From the NCBI GenBank assembly GCA_003598085.1, contig QZKU01000041.1, forward strand, positions 1 to 64,000: DNA of 64,000 nucleotides, written 5' to 3'. This stretch comes from Candidatus Abyssobacteria bacterium SURF_5 (GTDB lineage: Bacteria; Abyssobacteria; SURF-5). Below the pieces are notes generated by a model, which saw only the letters and a list, made by a program, of their open reading frames with translations, was not told where the DNA came from and did not search any database. Below are positions 53,716 through 63,891 of this stretch, piece after piece. Position numbers and translations under genes: made by a program. Positions within the stretch are counted from its first letter, which is position 1; every line of letters begins with the position of its first letter.

Positions 53716-53905
53716 CCTCTCGAAGAACTGCCGGATTAAGGGTGAGAGCCTTGAGAGGATTATTTCAGGGCGTGCGCCCGCGTTATAATAATGGGAGAAA
53801 TGAACCTGACCTTTTCAGCCGGAGCTGCAATGAAAAATCCGACGTGGGCGCCATGCCCGTTTGCGTGTAACTTTATCAAAGCGAGCAAGTCTTTGTCAAG
53901 AGCCG

Positions 53906-53935
53906 TTGACAAAATCCTAATGCGCAAAATACAAT
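53906..53935 (+). promoter_or_regulatory. Sigma-70 promoter of the coiled-coil membrane protein gene
   Basis: TTGACA (53906-53911), 18-base spacer, TACAAT (53930-53935), about 55 bp before the start of the gene at 53,991. Confidence 0.65.
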
Positions 53936-53990
53936 AGATATTACTGTTCCGAACCTTCAGGGCAAAAGCAAGAAAAGCACGAACCGGAGG

Positions 53991-55124
53991 ATGGGTATCT
54001 TGAGGAAGATGATTTATTTTGCAGCGGTGCTTTTGGCAGTAAGTTGGTGCGCTCACGGTTTCGCTCAGCCGGCGAAGGTGCTATTTTTTGAGGCGGCCCT
54101 TTCGCCGGCGGATATGATAGTCAGCGCCGAGCCGACCGGTTACTCGAAACTTGTGGAACTGCTGAAGAGTGAGGGCATGCTGGTCGCCTCGATGTCCACG
54201 GGAGAGATCACACGAGAAAAGCTGAAGCCATATGAGATCGCGGTACTCCACTGCAGCCCGGAGCGACCGCTTCAGAACCGCGAGGTTTCAGCTCTTGTCT
54301 GGTTTGTGGCGCAGGAGGGTGGAAGCCTGTTCGTGCACGGGGGCGACTCACGTATTGTCAATCCTCTCATCGAGATTTTTGGTATTTCAATGGATGGGAG
54401 CAATTTAATCGATCCGTCATCGTCGATGGAAGACGATGCGAGCGGCCGCAGGCTGATCCTCACCAATTTTTCGGGAGCTTCCGGTTTTGAGACAGAGGGT
54501 GTCGGGTCGATAGGGTTTTATGGCGGCTCTCCCCTGGTTCTTTCTCAAGATGCTTCGGCAATCCTGCTTGGGGACGAGGATTCATACTCAGAGGATGGCT
54601 TTTACAGTATCGGGTCATTTCCTCCCGTCGGGGCAGTGGCGTATCTTGGACCGGGACTAGTACTGGTGAAAAGCGACCGAGCGATGTTAAACAATGAGCA
54701 CTTTGAGGAGTATGAAAACAGCAAATGGGCTCGTGAAGCATTTGCGCAACTGGTGAAAGCCCATGCGACCTCATTGGAGCGAAATGAGAGTATCCTCGGC
54801 TTGCGCTCACACATCTCGGACCTCGAGAAAACCGTCAGCGAGTTTTCCGAGAAAATAGCGAAGTACGAGGGCGACCTGACGGTAGGCTACGAGAGGACGA
54901 AAGGGCTGCAGGCCGAACTGCGAGCGGTTGAAAAAGACAACGAGGAACTTGGCCTGAAACTGAATACTGTTCAAGCCGAGCGGGATACTCTGAGCAAGGC
55001 TCTTTCCCGCTACGAGAGCGCCGATGTCCGAAAAATGGTAGCGATTTTTGTGGGAGCTGTTCTTATAATCGCCTTTTTCATCGGGTTTTCGATTGGGCGA
55101 TGGTCGCTGCGGTCAAGAGCATGA
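53991..55124 (+). CDS. Exported, C-terminally anchored protein with amidotransferase-like and coiled-coil regions
   Basis: A 377-residue protein. Signal peptide (IYFAAVLLAVSWCAHGFA), then a globular domain of about 220 residues with VLHCSPERPL, ALVWFVAQEGGSLFVHGGDS and FYSIGSFPPVGAVAYLGPG, which resembles the Rossmann/glutamine-amidotransferase-like domains (DUF4350 type) seen in surface proteins. A coiled coil spans about residues 268-345, and a final membrane helix (VAIFVGAVLIIAFFIGFSIG) ends the protein. GGAGG is directly against the ATG 53991, so a TTG at 54000 or ATG at 54009 may be the true start. Function unknown. Confidence 0.72.
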   Translation: MGILRKMIYFAAVLLAVSWCAHGFAQPAKVLFFEAALSPADMIVSAEPTGYSKLVELLKSEGMLVASMSTGEITREKLKPYEIAVLHCSPERPLQNREVSALVWFVAQEGGSLFVHGGDSRIVNPLIEIFGISMDGSNLIDPSSSMEDDASGRRLILTNFSGASGFETEGVGSIGFYGGSPLVLSQDASAILLGDEDSYSEDGFYSIGSFPPVGAVAYLGPGLVLVKSDRAMLNNEHFEEYENSKWAREAFAQLVKAHATSLERNESILGLRSHISDLEKTVSEFSEKIAKYEGDLTVGYERTKGLQAELRAVEKDNEELGLKLNTVQAERDTLSKALSRYESADVRKMVAIFVGAVLIIAFFIGFSIGRWSLRSRA

Positions 55125-55175
55125 AAAAGGCGGATTTGCCCGTTTTGCGGGATGCCAGATAAAGAGAGAGATTAA

Positions 55176-55212
55176 AAATCCCCGGGGCGTCGAAGAGGCG
55201 CCCCGGGGATTT
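55176..55212. terminator. Bidirectional rho-independent terminator
   Basis: A long stem AAATCCCCGGGGCG / CGCCCCGGGGATTT with a 9-base loop lies between two converging genes, with T-rich sequence on each side (TGTTTTGT on plus, TTTTTAAT on minus). Confidence 0.93.
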
Positions 55213-55228
55213 GTTTTGTCAGAGTTTT

Positions 55229-57952
55229 TCAGAAGCGACTGGTTTCAGCGCGCTCGCCTCTCATTGCTATCATTCCCGCAAGAATCAGCAGAGACAGGAC
55301 GACAATCGCCTTCTGAGCGGACGATGTAACCAGCACTGCATTAGCAAAGGCCACCAATGGAATCAAAGCTGCCCTGACCACGGCTTGCAGCGTGGAATGC
55401 TCGACGATAACCGAGGCGATCGGCGGGGAAACGTGATAATACAGCTTTACGAAACTGCGGCCCGCCCAATTGGGAAGCAGGTACTGATCGCGGAAATCGC
55501 GCAGGATCGTGAGTTGGCGCGTGTCCTCTGAACCATACGCCGCGGTGGCAATAAAGCAGGGGCTTCCGCCACCGCCACCGCCGCCAGGAGGAACAAACGG
55601 AACAACTTGCAGGGTTACCGTATCGGTATCCGTTTCGCCCGTTTCCGCCGACATGACGGTCAATTCAAAGATGTATGTGTTGAGTGGTTCGGGGTCTTCT
55701 CCCGGAGGCGGCTCAATAAAGGCCGGCGCATCAAATGTGGGAAACGGAGTATCGCTTTCCTGCAAAACCGGACCGCCCGGAGTAAGAGAACTCCAGCTAT
55801 AGAGCACAGGTTTTAAATGATATTCCTCGATCGTTCCACTGATGACAGAAATTCCACCGCTCAAAGAGCCGTCGAGAGTCGCCGGGGTTGTTGCCATTGC
55901 GGTTACAGGAGAACCTGCCTCTGCAACCACAGTGGGGAATGGAGAGAGCGGATTGTCATTTCTTATCACGTATATAGTGAAAGAATCATTATAGAGGCCG
56001 GCCGTCGTACCGATGTTCTGCATAGTTGCAGTGAATACGCCTTCTGTAGTTGGCGGTTGCCATCGCCCCGTGAAGACACCGTCATTGGCGACCAGATCAT
56101 GGGGAGGGCCGGTATCCGTTAAGGTTACATTGGTCGAACCGGGGATTGAGACCGTTACAGTTCCGCCCGCGGAGTCCCCGCAGTTGATGTGCAATGCCGA
56201 GAAGGTTATGGGAAAACTGAAAGTCCCTGTTGAATTGCAGATGGCGGTGATCTGATTTCGGCCGGGGACGAGCCGTTGTCCGATCTCTCCAGCGGAATCC
56301 CACCATACCTTGTACTGACTTGTGGCCGGGAGCAATCGCGCCTGAATTTCCATTCCCGCCATGCACAAGCCGACTGCCCGATTTACGTCAAGCCTTCTCC
56401 CGGTGACTGTGAAAGAGGCATCACGGTCGTTAAGCACACCTCCTGAAAGGATTCTGTTGCGAGCCTGAGACCAATGAGTCAGCGGAGCCCATAACGGATT
56501 ATTTGCGAAGACCAACCCGAGCGCCCCTGTGACATGCGGAGCAGCAAATGACGTTCCGTTCAGAGTACCCGGTGCAAAAAGGCCTCCGGGCAGGGTACTG
56601 TAAAGTTCGGTTCCGGGGGCCCCAATCATCACGCGGTTATTCCCATAGAAAGCAAAGCTGGCAAGAGTCGCATCACGGTTTAAAGCGGTGGTCGTAATGA
56701 GATTTGGCAGGTAATAGCCGGCGGGATAGAGAGGCATTTCATCGATATCCACCTGCGGCAAGGAACCCAAGGCAGGATCGAAGGCATTACCGGCTGCAGC
56801 AACAAAAGCGATGCCGTTCTGCGACCGTAAAAGGTCTATAGAATCCCTCTCATTGATGTGAAAGCCAGCTCCGATAAAAGAGGCATTCACGGCGATGATG
56901 GGCACGCCTTCGCTTTTTGCCATGAAATTAATATAATTCAAAGCGGCAAGCTCGCTGAAGACTGTGCCTTCACCGCTGGCGGAAATGAATTTGCAGGCCA
57001 TGATCTTCACGTACCAGTTGACACCGACCAGGCCCCACGAATTACGAACGGCTCCAATGATTCCCGCTACTGACGTTCCATGACCGTGGTCATCCATTGG
57101 GTCTCCGGCGCGCGGATTCGTCAGGGGATCCTCTATGATCGAATTTATGCCGAAAATATCGTCGATGTAGATATTGCTGTCGCTCGAGACACCGTCCAAT
57201 GCGACGCCGTCAAAATCATCGACAATTCCATCGCCATCATCATCGACTCCATTGAAATCCAAAATCGGCAGCCAGCCGCCGGTTACCCTGGGTCCCCAGC
57301 CATCTGCCAATGTTTGTCCATCGAAATCGTCGGCGATTGTATCGGTATCTTCGGCTTCATCGATTCCATTCAGCATGCGGGCGATCAAGTTTCCGCCGGC
57401 GTCATTTATCAACTCGTCTTCATTCACCCACATATTTGGAGCAAGATCCGGATGGGTATAATCCACGCCGGTATCGAGGACAACGATCACCAAGTCGGGA
57501 TCTCCGGTAGTGTGATCCCAGGCCCCGGGTGCGTCAATGGAGCGCATATTGAATTGAAATCCCCAAAAGCTCTCATCGGTGGGCTCGAGCTGCGAAAACC
57601 GATAATAGTTGGGTGAGGCGTAAAGAACATCGGGATTGCTCGCATATAAAGAAATGGCTTCAGGAACGGATAGATCGGCGGGTAACTTAACGAGCTCGAT
57701 ATTTCTGCCGGTTTCTCTGATCGTCGAGGCTCCGAGCGATGCATTCGCTCTGGAGGAAACATCGGGCGCGGTGCCCTCTTTCCAAGTAACCAGAAGCTCG
57801 CCCTCATTGTAAGCGGCGCCGGGGGAAATGGAAAAGGAAGGATCAGCCGGCGACGCGTCCGATTGTGTTTTTTCGGCGATCGAAATCAGTGCGATTAGGG
57901 CGGGAATGAGAAAAATGCCCACAAGGAATGAAACTTTCAAGCGCTTTTCCAT
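55229..57952 (-). CDS. Secreted subtilisin-family (S8) protease with CFI-box C-terminal domain
   Basis: A 907-residue exported serine protease. Signal or anchor helix at residues 8-26; prodomain to about 115; catalytic Asp in VVLDTGVDYTHPDL near 155, His in DDHGHGTSVAGI near 290, Ser in NGTSFAAPHVTGAL near 465. An insert (about residues 175-265) contains several acidic DDxDG segments that may bind calcium. Ig-like/choice-of-anchor domains follow. The C-terminus has a poly-Gly stretch and then CFIATAAYGSEDTRQLTILRD, the CFI-box-CTERM domain, with a final hydrophobic helix and basic tail. It probably acts at the cell surface. Confidence 0.93.
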   Translation of the reverse strand: MEKRLKVSFLVGIFLIPALIALISIAEKTQSDASPADPSFSISPGAAYNEGELLVTWKEGTAPDVSSRANASLGASTIRETGRNIELVKLPADLSVPEAISLYASNPDVLYASPNYYRFSQLEPTDESFWGFQFNMRSIDAPGAWDHTTGDPDLVIVVLDTGVDYTHPDLAPNMWVNEDELINDAGGNLIARMLNGIDEAEDTDTIADDFDGQTLADGWGPRVTGGWLPILDFNGVDDDGDGIVDDFDGVALDGVSSDSNIYIDDIFGINSIIEDPLTNPRAGDPMDDHGHGTSVAGIIGAVRNSWGLVGVNWYVKIMACKFISASGEGTVFSELAALNYINFMAKSEGVPIIAVNASFIGAGFHINERDSIDLLRSQNGIAFVAAAGNAFDPALGSLPQVDIDEMPLYPAGYYLPNLITTTALNRDATLASFAFYGNNRVMIGAPGTELYSTLPGGLFAPGTLNGTSFAAPHVTGALGLVFANNPLWAPLTHWSQARNRILSGGVLNDRDASFTVTGRRLDVNRAVGLCMAGMEIQARLLPATSQYKVWWDSAGEIGQRLVPGRNQITAICNSTGTFSFPITFSALHINCGDSAGGTVTVSIPGSTNVTLTDTGPPHDLVANDGVFTGRWQPPTTEGVFTATMQNIGTTAGLYNDSFTIYVIRNDNPLSPFPTVVAEAGSPVTAMATTPATLDGSLSGGISVISGTIEEYHLKPVLYSWSSLTPGGPVLQESDTPFPTFDAPAFIEPPPGEDPEPLNTYIFELTVMSAETGETDTDTVTLQVVPFVPPGGGGGGGSPCFIATAAYGSEDTRQLTILRDFRDQYLLPNWAGRSFVKLYYHVSPPIASVIVEHSTLQAVVRAALIPLVAFANAVLVTSSAQKAIVVLSLLILAGMIAMRGERAETSRF

Positions 57953-58053
57953 TGGTTCCTCCCAGGTGCTTCTCCCTTTTACGAGCCGGTATCGTGGGGG
58001 TAGGCACGCCCCCCACGAATAGGCAACCAGCGGATAGTATTATACTCTATTTG

Positions 58054-61000
58054 TCAATTTTTATGGAAGGACCACACTTCATCGCTGGTTATGACAGTTC
58101 GCGGTTGTTTGCTTCGATCAGTTCCGCGAACGCGCCAGTAGATCTGGGAACCCGCCGGCACTTTATTCCAGGCAGGCAGAGGCAGTGACCAGCTCGTTCC
58201 GGTAATAACCTTTCCGAGGTCCTCATAACTTGATTTCCAGGGTCCACTCGGTGAGAGAGCGAATTCGACGGCGAACGCGTTGTCTTGTCCGCCGTCACAT
58301 GTCCATGAGAAAGCCGGCGGCGATGACAGCGCCTGTCCGCTGCGCGGAGCAATCAGATTGATTTGCGTGAGCTCGCTGCTGCCGACGGTCAGATAAACAT
58401 CAAGATATTGAGGCGAATTATCGGCCCCTGGAGCCGAAACGGTAATTCTGGCGGTATATGTGCCCGGCGCCATACTTGAGGAAGTATAGGTGACGGTGAT
58501 AACGTCTTCCTCCCCGGTTGAGGTTCCACTCGTGGGGCTGAGCCAGAACCAATAGGCGCTTTCGGTAATTTGGTAGCTCAGCATGCCTGAGCCGGCGTTC
58601 TTGACGGTGAAGGTTTGCGCGGGCGCGTTGGAGCCCGCGGGACACGAATTGTTCAGGACGGCCGGATCGAGCGCTATGACGGGATTGCAGCTTGTGAGCA
58701 CGATGGTCTTGATTTCCTCATCCCATTTCGTGAGGCCGTCACCCGACTGCAGGGTAACGATGTAGGTACCGGGACTTGTATAGAGATGTAACGGATTCTG
58801 CTCGGTGCTCGTCGTGCCGTCGCCGAAGAACCAGCACCATTCTGCGGGATCGCACATCGAGAGGTCGGTAAATTGAATTGTGCCTGGAGTGCAGGCATCG
58901 GTTGGCGAATACGAGAAGTCGGCGGTGAAGTTATCAGCAACCCTGATTGTAATCGGCTGGGTCGTGTCCACTCCGCAACTGTTGCCGGCCGTCATGACGA
59001 CCGTGTATTCGCCCGCTGCCGAATACGCGTGGGTCGGATTCTGTTCCGGGCTGGTCGAGCCGTCGCCGAAATCCCACAGGTACTCCGTCGGATTTCCGGT
59101 GCTTATGTCGGTGAACTGGAGTTCCTCCCCCACGTACGCACACGCTCTCTCCGCCAGGTACATGGCCACAGGAGCGTCATAGACAACGACCTCGACGCAC
59201 TTCTCATTGTCAGTAATTCCGTTGCCGGCAGTCAGGCATACCGCGTATGTGCCGGGTTCGGAATACAGATGTGAAGGATTCTGTTCGGAGCTTGTCTGGC
59301 CATCGCCGAAATCCCACAGCCATTCGGTCGGTTCGCACGTGGAAAGGTCGGTGAATGTTACGGTCGCGGGCGCACACCCATCGGTCGGGCTGTACGAGAA
59401 ATCCGCAATCAGGGCGCCGACAACAGTGACGGTTTTCGTTGTGGAAGAACCGGGCGGGCAGTTATTGGAGACGGTAAGCGTGACGGTGAAATCACCTGCG
59501 CTTGTGTACGTATGAGACGGGTCCGGCAGGGTGCTTGTCTTGCCGTCGCCGAAATCCCAGAGATACTGCGTGGGATTGCCGGTGCTGGTGCTGGTGAACT
59601 GAACCGGTTGATTGATGCAGGTATAGTTCTTATCCATGATAAAGTCGGCCGTCGGCGGCTCGCTTGCGGTAATGGCCTTGCACGTGGTGTGCGAGCCCCA
59701 CGCATTTGTGGCGGTCAGACAAACCTGGTAAGTGCCCATACCGGTGAAGGTGTGGCACGGGTTTTCTTCGGTACTGATCTGGCCGTCGTCAAAGTCCCAC
59801 AGATAAGTGATAGGTCCTTCTCCGATCGTGTCATTCGTGAAGCAAACACTCATAGGCGCGCACCCGCTGGTTTCGCTCGCGGTGAATCTGGCGATCGGCT
59901 CTGGGCGTTGAGACGGCCACAGAGTAGCGGATGTGGAGGCGGTCGGTCCCGGCCCGTTGAAAGGCGGATACTGCGGAATTCCGATTACGTTGTTGCGGTA
60001 CGGCATGATTCTGAATTCGACGGTTCGTCCTGCCAGGAAGGGCGGCCCGTCAAAGAAGTAGCTGGTTGCATCAGCCTGCAGGAGGCTGTCCGGCAGCGGT
60101 GTGAATTCGCCGTAGACGTTGGACTCGATCCAGTAGCCGCTTTCATTTTCATTGAAATAGGGAGTGCCGGGATCATCTGCGTTGGTATCCTCCCACAGGA
60201 GCAGAATCTGATGAGACGGGTCGGTGATCAGGGGAGATTCCAGTGTTGCCCGGAAGTTTTCGACGGGCTGCAGAAGTGTGGTGCGGGTGGCGTTGAAGAC
60301 GTTTGTGGCCATGGATTCGGTCGAGCGAGTGCGAACGCCATCGGAATCGACAAAGCCCATGCCGCGACGTGTCCACGGATGCACCTGGTAATAGCTGATA
60401 GCGTCGTACGGACGGTTGCCGCCGGCTTCGATCTGATGCGGCGCCGGGGCGTCAGGGCTATCAGGTCCCCAACTGATCATGGCGACGGAGAAGTTATCTT
60501 CATTCCGCTCGAATGTCGGGCTGGTTTGAATGACGAGGAAGAAATCATCGCCGGCATCGGTGCCCGCGTCGGTAGGCGGGACAGGTTGCCGGTTTTCGGG
60601 AGACGAGAAGACCATGAGCACCTGATTCGGGTCGTCTCCGATGAGGCCGACGCGCGATGGATTGACGCCCAACGTTTCGGAGGTGTCATCCATGATAACG
60701 AGCGTGTCGACGGCGGGCCCATCAAAAATACCGTTTCCATTAGCGTCCCTGTAGAGCTGGATACCGCTCATTGCGGTGTCCCTTCCATTGATTCCCTCGA
60801 AGGGCAGCAGGTCGGAGACGATATTGAAGCTGTCGCGTGTTCCATATTGGAGGAATGCGATCACGAGCATTTCCAGGTAGACGTCGACTCCACCCTCTGC
60901 AGCCGGCGGGCGGTTGGTGTACATATTGAATCCCATGACGGGCACCATTCCGCTGTTAGCGTCGATTTCCTGGCCGGGCTGAACGAGGCCGTGCAGTTTG

Positions 61001-63891
61001 ACGGGCACATTCGCGAGCACGCTGTGCACGTTGTCGCCGGGGCTTTCCGGATCAATCAGAGCGGCGGGCTCCAGGACGGTTGATCCGCTCGAGAGACCGA
61101 GGCCGTCGTGGGGAATCTCGATTTTGATTTCGTCGCCGTAGCTGATGGTATCGGTGGTCTGGATACAGATGAAATAATCGGCGCCGCTGAAGACGGTATC
61201 CTGCGGCCAACCCGAATCCGGAAGTATCTCAAAATTATCAGTGAATACATCAAGAGACTCTTCAGGCTCGATGTCGTCATCAGGATAAATACGCGCTTTG
61301 TGCTGCGCGCTGTCGGGCGTGAGAATGAGGTAATACCCGGTTCCGTCATTTCTCCATGTCCAGGGGGTCACCGGGATGGGGGATTCCTCTTCGGGATTGA
61401 TGAGAGCGCCGTACGAGCTTCCCGGAGGCGGATGGTTCCACAGGTCATTGAAGATATCGAAGACACCGACCGTTCGCAATCCGACATCATGGTAGGGACT
61501 CTTGTCGTCCCTCACCAGGAGCACGTCCTCGATATCGGTAGGATCGAAGCCTTCGCCCGAGAAGTTGAGTCTGATATCGGTGATATAGGGTTCCATCGCA
61601 GGATTATCAAGAGTGGGGATATCGCTTCGAGCCGCATTGATAGCGATCAATGAGGTGGGCAGACTTGTCGCGTTCACGCGCTGGGGTATGGGATTCGAGC
61701 AACATCCGTAGTTCATTGAGAGGTCCTGTCCCCACATGACTGCGGCGAGTGTGCTCATTTCCAGATATACGTATGGATCAGGTGAATGAGCGAGAATGGT
61801 GAGACTATCAAGCGGAGTCGATCTGCCGAAGCGCACGGCCGGTGTCTGGGGGATATTATCAGAGTTGTAATCGATTCTGTCCCAGACGCCGTCCCTGTTC
61901 AAATCCTCCGCGCGTTCGAGCGATATCTTGAAATCGGCGGCGACATTTACGGATGTTCCGTCGCCTGCCGTGTCTGAATCGTCCGCGTATCCTGAATCGA
62001 GGCGGAAGACGACAAAGAAGTCCGATTTGTGGTCAGAGATCGACTCTAATTCCGGCGGATCCAGAAACTCAAGTTGAAGCATATAATGAGTTTCATCGAA
62101 GTTAGTATTATACCAATCGGCGGTAAAGAGGCCGGGAGTCAAAACGACATTCGCCAGCACCGGCTGGTCGCCCGCCGTCGGATCGAAGTTAAAATACTCG
62201 TCGAGCGGAGGCTCGGTGTATTCTCCGTCGCCGTTGGTATCCTCATAGACAGTTATGCCGCTGAAAAACGAGTTTAGTATGCAGGCGCAACTAATAGGAT
62301 CGATTCCGAATGAAGGATCGAAATCGATCATCGAGCGCAGGGTGGGCCCCAGGTTGGAGAGCGTCAGGGTGATACCGGTCAAATACTCGGGATTATCCGC
62401 GGTGCCGCCAGCGAGGTCAAGTGCAATGATCTCATGTCGCCGCTCGAGGGTAGCGGCAATCGGCTGCTCGAACGATCCCACGTACGCCTCGATCGTATCG
62501 CGTCCAAGACCGGAAAACAGGCGGTCGCGCTCGCCGAGATACTTCCATCTGAGATTATCTCCCAATACCGCGTAATGATAGCGAAGCCAAACATCCAGAT
62601 CCTCCGCCTCCGCGTAAGAGCCGGGATAGGTGTGATATTGGCTATCCAGATCAGTTCTATCCATTGCAATCGGCTGCAAATCGAGAACGAGCCCTTCGGG
62701 GACTATGGCGCCCGTGACAAAGTCGGTTGCTTCGAAAGGCGGGAAAAAGAAGTGTTCGCCGGCGCCTGTAGGAGGCACATAAATTGCCCCTGGTCTCAAG
62801 ACAACATGGAAGTCATCGACCGCATCGTAGTCTTCGTCATCGAAATCCGAATCGATTGTATCGCTGGTTCGGATACAGATAAAGAAGTCGTTTCCCGCAT
62901 AATCTCCCTGGTCGTCCACCGGAAGAATAGCGTCAAGTTCGTCCGGCGGAACGGTAATGATGACGTCGAATGAGGTAGACGGTGGTATCCCTCCCGGCGA
63001 CGGCGCCGAAGCGATTGGATCACCATCGGTCGCCGGATCAAAGATACCGTTTCTCTCGCCCATGGAGTCGCGGTACAACTCGAATGAGATGAAATCCGAG
63101 GGGGTTACCTCCTGTAATCCATCCTCGGGAAACTCGCCTTCGTTTTCAATGGTGACTATCACATACGCAATTCTGTATTCCTGCTGGGCATATCCATTGA
63201 GGCCGATTACCTCCACTGGTCCCGATCTCGGCAGAATGCCTTGTCCAGGTGTAACCAGGGATGAGATCGTCAAAGTTGCAGCCATTAAATTAACAGTGAT
63301 CGGTCCGGCGACAACGTCCGCATCGGGGAATGTGCCGCTCCACGGAGGATTTGCTCTCGTAATGAGAATACCATTGGCAGGAAGAACGAGGCTAAAACTC
63401 TGGCCCTCCTGAATAGAGGAGCTGGTTTGAAAGACGACAAAGAGGTCGTTGCCGTAGTTCTCTGCCAGATTATCAAGCGGAATCGTGTAAGTAAGGTCGA
63501 AATTTACCGAGAATGCAACCCCAACCTTTCCCAGATCCACAACGGAACCGGTAGAAATGGACTGATCCGAAGAATCGAATTGTCCAGGTAAGGTCCCGGA
63601 GTCGCGGTAGATTCTGAATGAACCAAAATCAGTTGGAACGATAGGCAGTCCGGTTCCCTCATCAATGACATCGAGTACAATGTTCTCCATTCTTAGCGTT
63701 TCGCCTGTGACATAGGTGTTGATGCCGAAAGCCGCAGTTGGGGGAGATGCGGGAGATGTAGTGGCCCCAGCCGTCAGAAGCGCCTCAGCGTCGAGAGTTA
63801 TGGCCGGTTCTTGGGCGGCTGCGCCCGCAGGGATGAAGAGAAGGACGGTGAGAAGAATGAGAAATGATAATACTCGCTTGCCTGATAACAT
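58054..63891 (-). CDS. Giant secreted PKD-repeat surface protein
   Basis: A 1945-residue exported protein. A signal peptide (about residues 1-26) is followed by four or more divergent repeats of a beta-rich unit with FxLYRDxNGxGxFD cores (near residues 90, 270, 550 and 1085) that may bind calcium. Five PKD domains then run from about 1310 to 1720 (WDFGDGQTS-type motifs in each). A BACON/Ig-like domain follows (about 1720-1830) and an Fn3-like end (SFHKN). No LPXTG, CFI-box or other anchor is seen, so it is probably secreted or held non-covalently. AGGAGG precedes the ATG. It lies next to the subtilase on the same strand, with a 100-bp gap. Confidence 0.88.
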   Translation of the reverse strand: MLSGKRVLSFLILLTVLLFIPAGAAAQEPAITLDAEALLTAGATTSPASPPTAAFGINTYVTGETLRMENIVLDVIDEGTGLPIVPTDFGSFRIYRDSGTLPGQFDSSDQSISTGSVVDLGKVGVAFSVNFDLTYTIPLDNLAENYGNDLFVVFQTSSSIQEGQSFSLVLPANGILITRANPPWSGTFPDADVVAGPITVNLMAATLTISSLVTPGQGILPRSGPVEVIGLNGYAQQEYRIAYVIVTIENEGEFPEDGLQEVTPSDFISFELYRDSMGERNGIFDPATDGDPIASAPSPGGIPPSTSFDVIITVPPDELDAILPVDDQGDYAGNDFFICIRTSDTIDSDFDDEDYDAVDDFHVVLRPGAIYVPPTGAGEHFFFPPFEATDFVTGAIVPEGLVLDLQPIAMDRTDLDSQYHTYPGSYAEAEDLDVWLRYHYAVLGDNLRWKYLGERDRLFSGLGRDTIEAYVGSFEQPIAATLERRHEIIALDLAGGTADNPEYLTGITLTLSNLGPTLRSMIDFDPSFGIDPISCACILNSFFSGITVYEDTNGDGEYTEPPLDEYFNFDPTAGDQPVLANVVLTPGLFTADWYNTNFDETHYMLQLEFLDPPELESISDHKSDFFVVFRLDSGYADDSDTAGDGTSVNVAADFKISLERAEDLNRDGVWDRIDYNSDNIPQTPAVRFGRSTPLDSLTILAHSPDPYVYLEMSTLAAVMWGQDLSMNYGCCSNPIPQRVNATSLPTSLIAINAARSDIPTLDNPAMEPYITDIRLNFSGEGFDPTDIEDVLLVRDDKSPYHDVGLRTVGVFDIFNDLWNHPPPGSSYGALINPEEESPIPVTPWTWRNDGTGYYLILTPDSAQHKARIYPDDDIEPEESLDVFTDNFEILPDSGWPQDTVFSGADYFICIQTTDTISYGDEIKIEIPHDGLGLSSGSTVLEPAALIDPESPGDNVHSVLANVPVKLHGLVQPGQEIDANSGMVPVMGFNMYTNRPPAAEGGVDVYLEMLVIAFLQYGTRDSFNIVSDLLPFEGINGRDTAMSGIQLYRDANGNGIFDGPAVDTLVIMDDTSETLGVNPSRVGLIGDDPNQVLMVFSSPENRQPVPPTDAGTDAGDDFFLVIQTSPTFERNEDNFSVAMISWGPDSPDAPAPHQIEAGGNRPYDAISYYQVHPWTRRGMGFVDSDGVRTRSTESMATNVFNATRTTLLQPVENFRATLESPLITDPSHQILLLWEDTNADDPGTPYFNENESGYWIESNVYGEFTPLPDSLLQADATSYFFDGPPFLAGRTVEFRIMPYRNNVIGIPQYPPFNGPGPTASTSATLWPSQRPEPIARFTASETSGCAPMSVCFTNDTIGEGPITYLWDFDDGQISTEENPCHTFTGMGTYQVCLTATNAWGSHTTCKAITASEPPTADFIMDKNYTCINQPVQFTSTSTGNPTQYLWDFGDGKTSTLPDPSHTYTSAGDFTVTLTVSNNCPPGSSTTKTVTVVGALIADFSYSPTDGCAPATVTFTDLSTCEPTEWLWDFGDGQTSSEQNPSHLYSEPGTYAVCLTAGNGITDNEKCVEVVVYDAPVAMYLAERACAYVGEELQFTDISTGNPTEYLWDFGDGSTSPEQNPTHAYSAAGEYTVVMTAGNSCGVDTTQPITIRVADNFTADFSYSPTDACTPGTIQFTDLSMCDPAEWCWFFGDGTTSTEQNPLHLYTSPGTYIVTLQSGDGLTKWDEEIKTIVLTSCNPVIALDPAVLNNSCPAGSNAPAQTFTVKNAGSGMLSYQITESAYWFWLSPTSGTSTGEEDVITVTYTSSSMAPGTYTARITVSAPGADNSPQYLDVYLTVGSSELTQINLIAPRSGQALSSPPAFSWTCDGGQDNAFAVEFALSPSGPWKSSYEDLGKVITGTSWSLPLPAWNKVPAGSQIYWRVRGTDRSKQPRTVITSDEVWSFHKN

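Noticed and set aside
59512-61083. 523-residue plus-strand open frame
   Set aside because: Antisense to the PKD protein gene, no recognisable domain.
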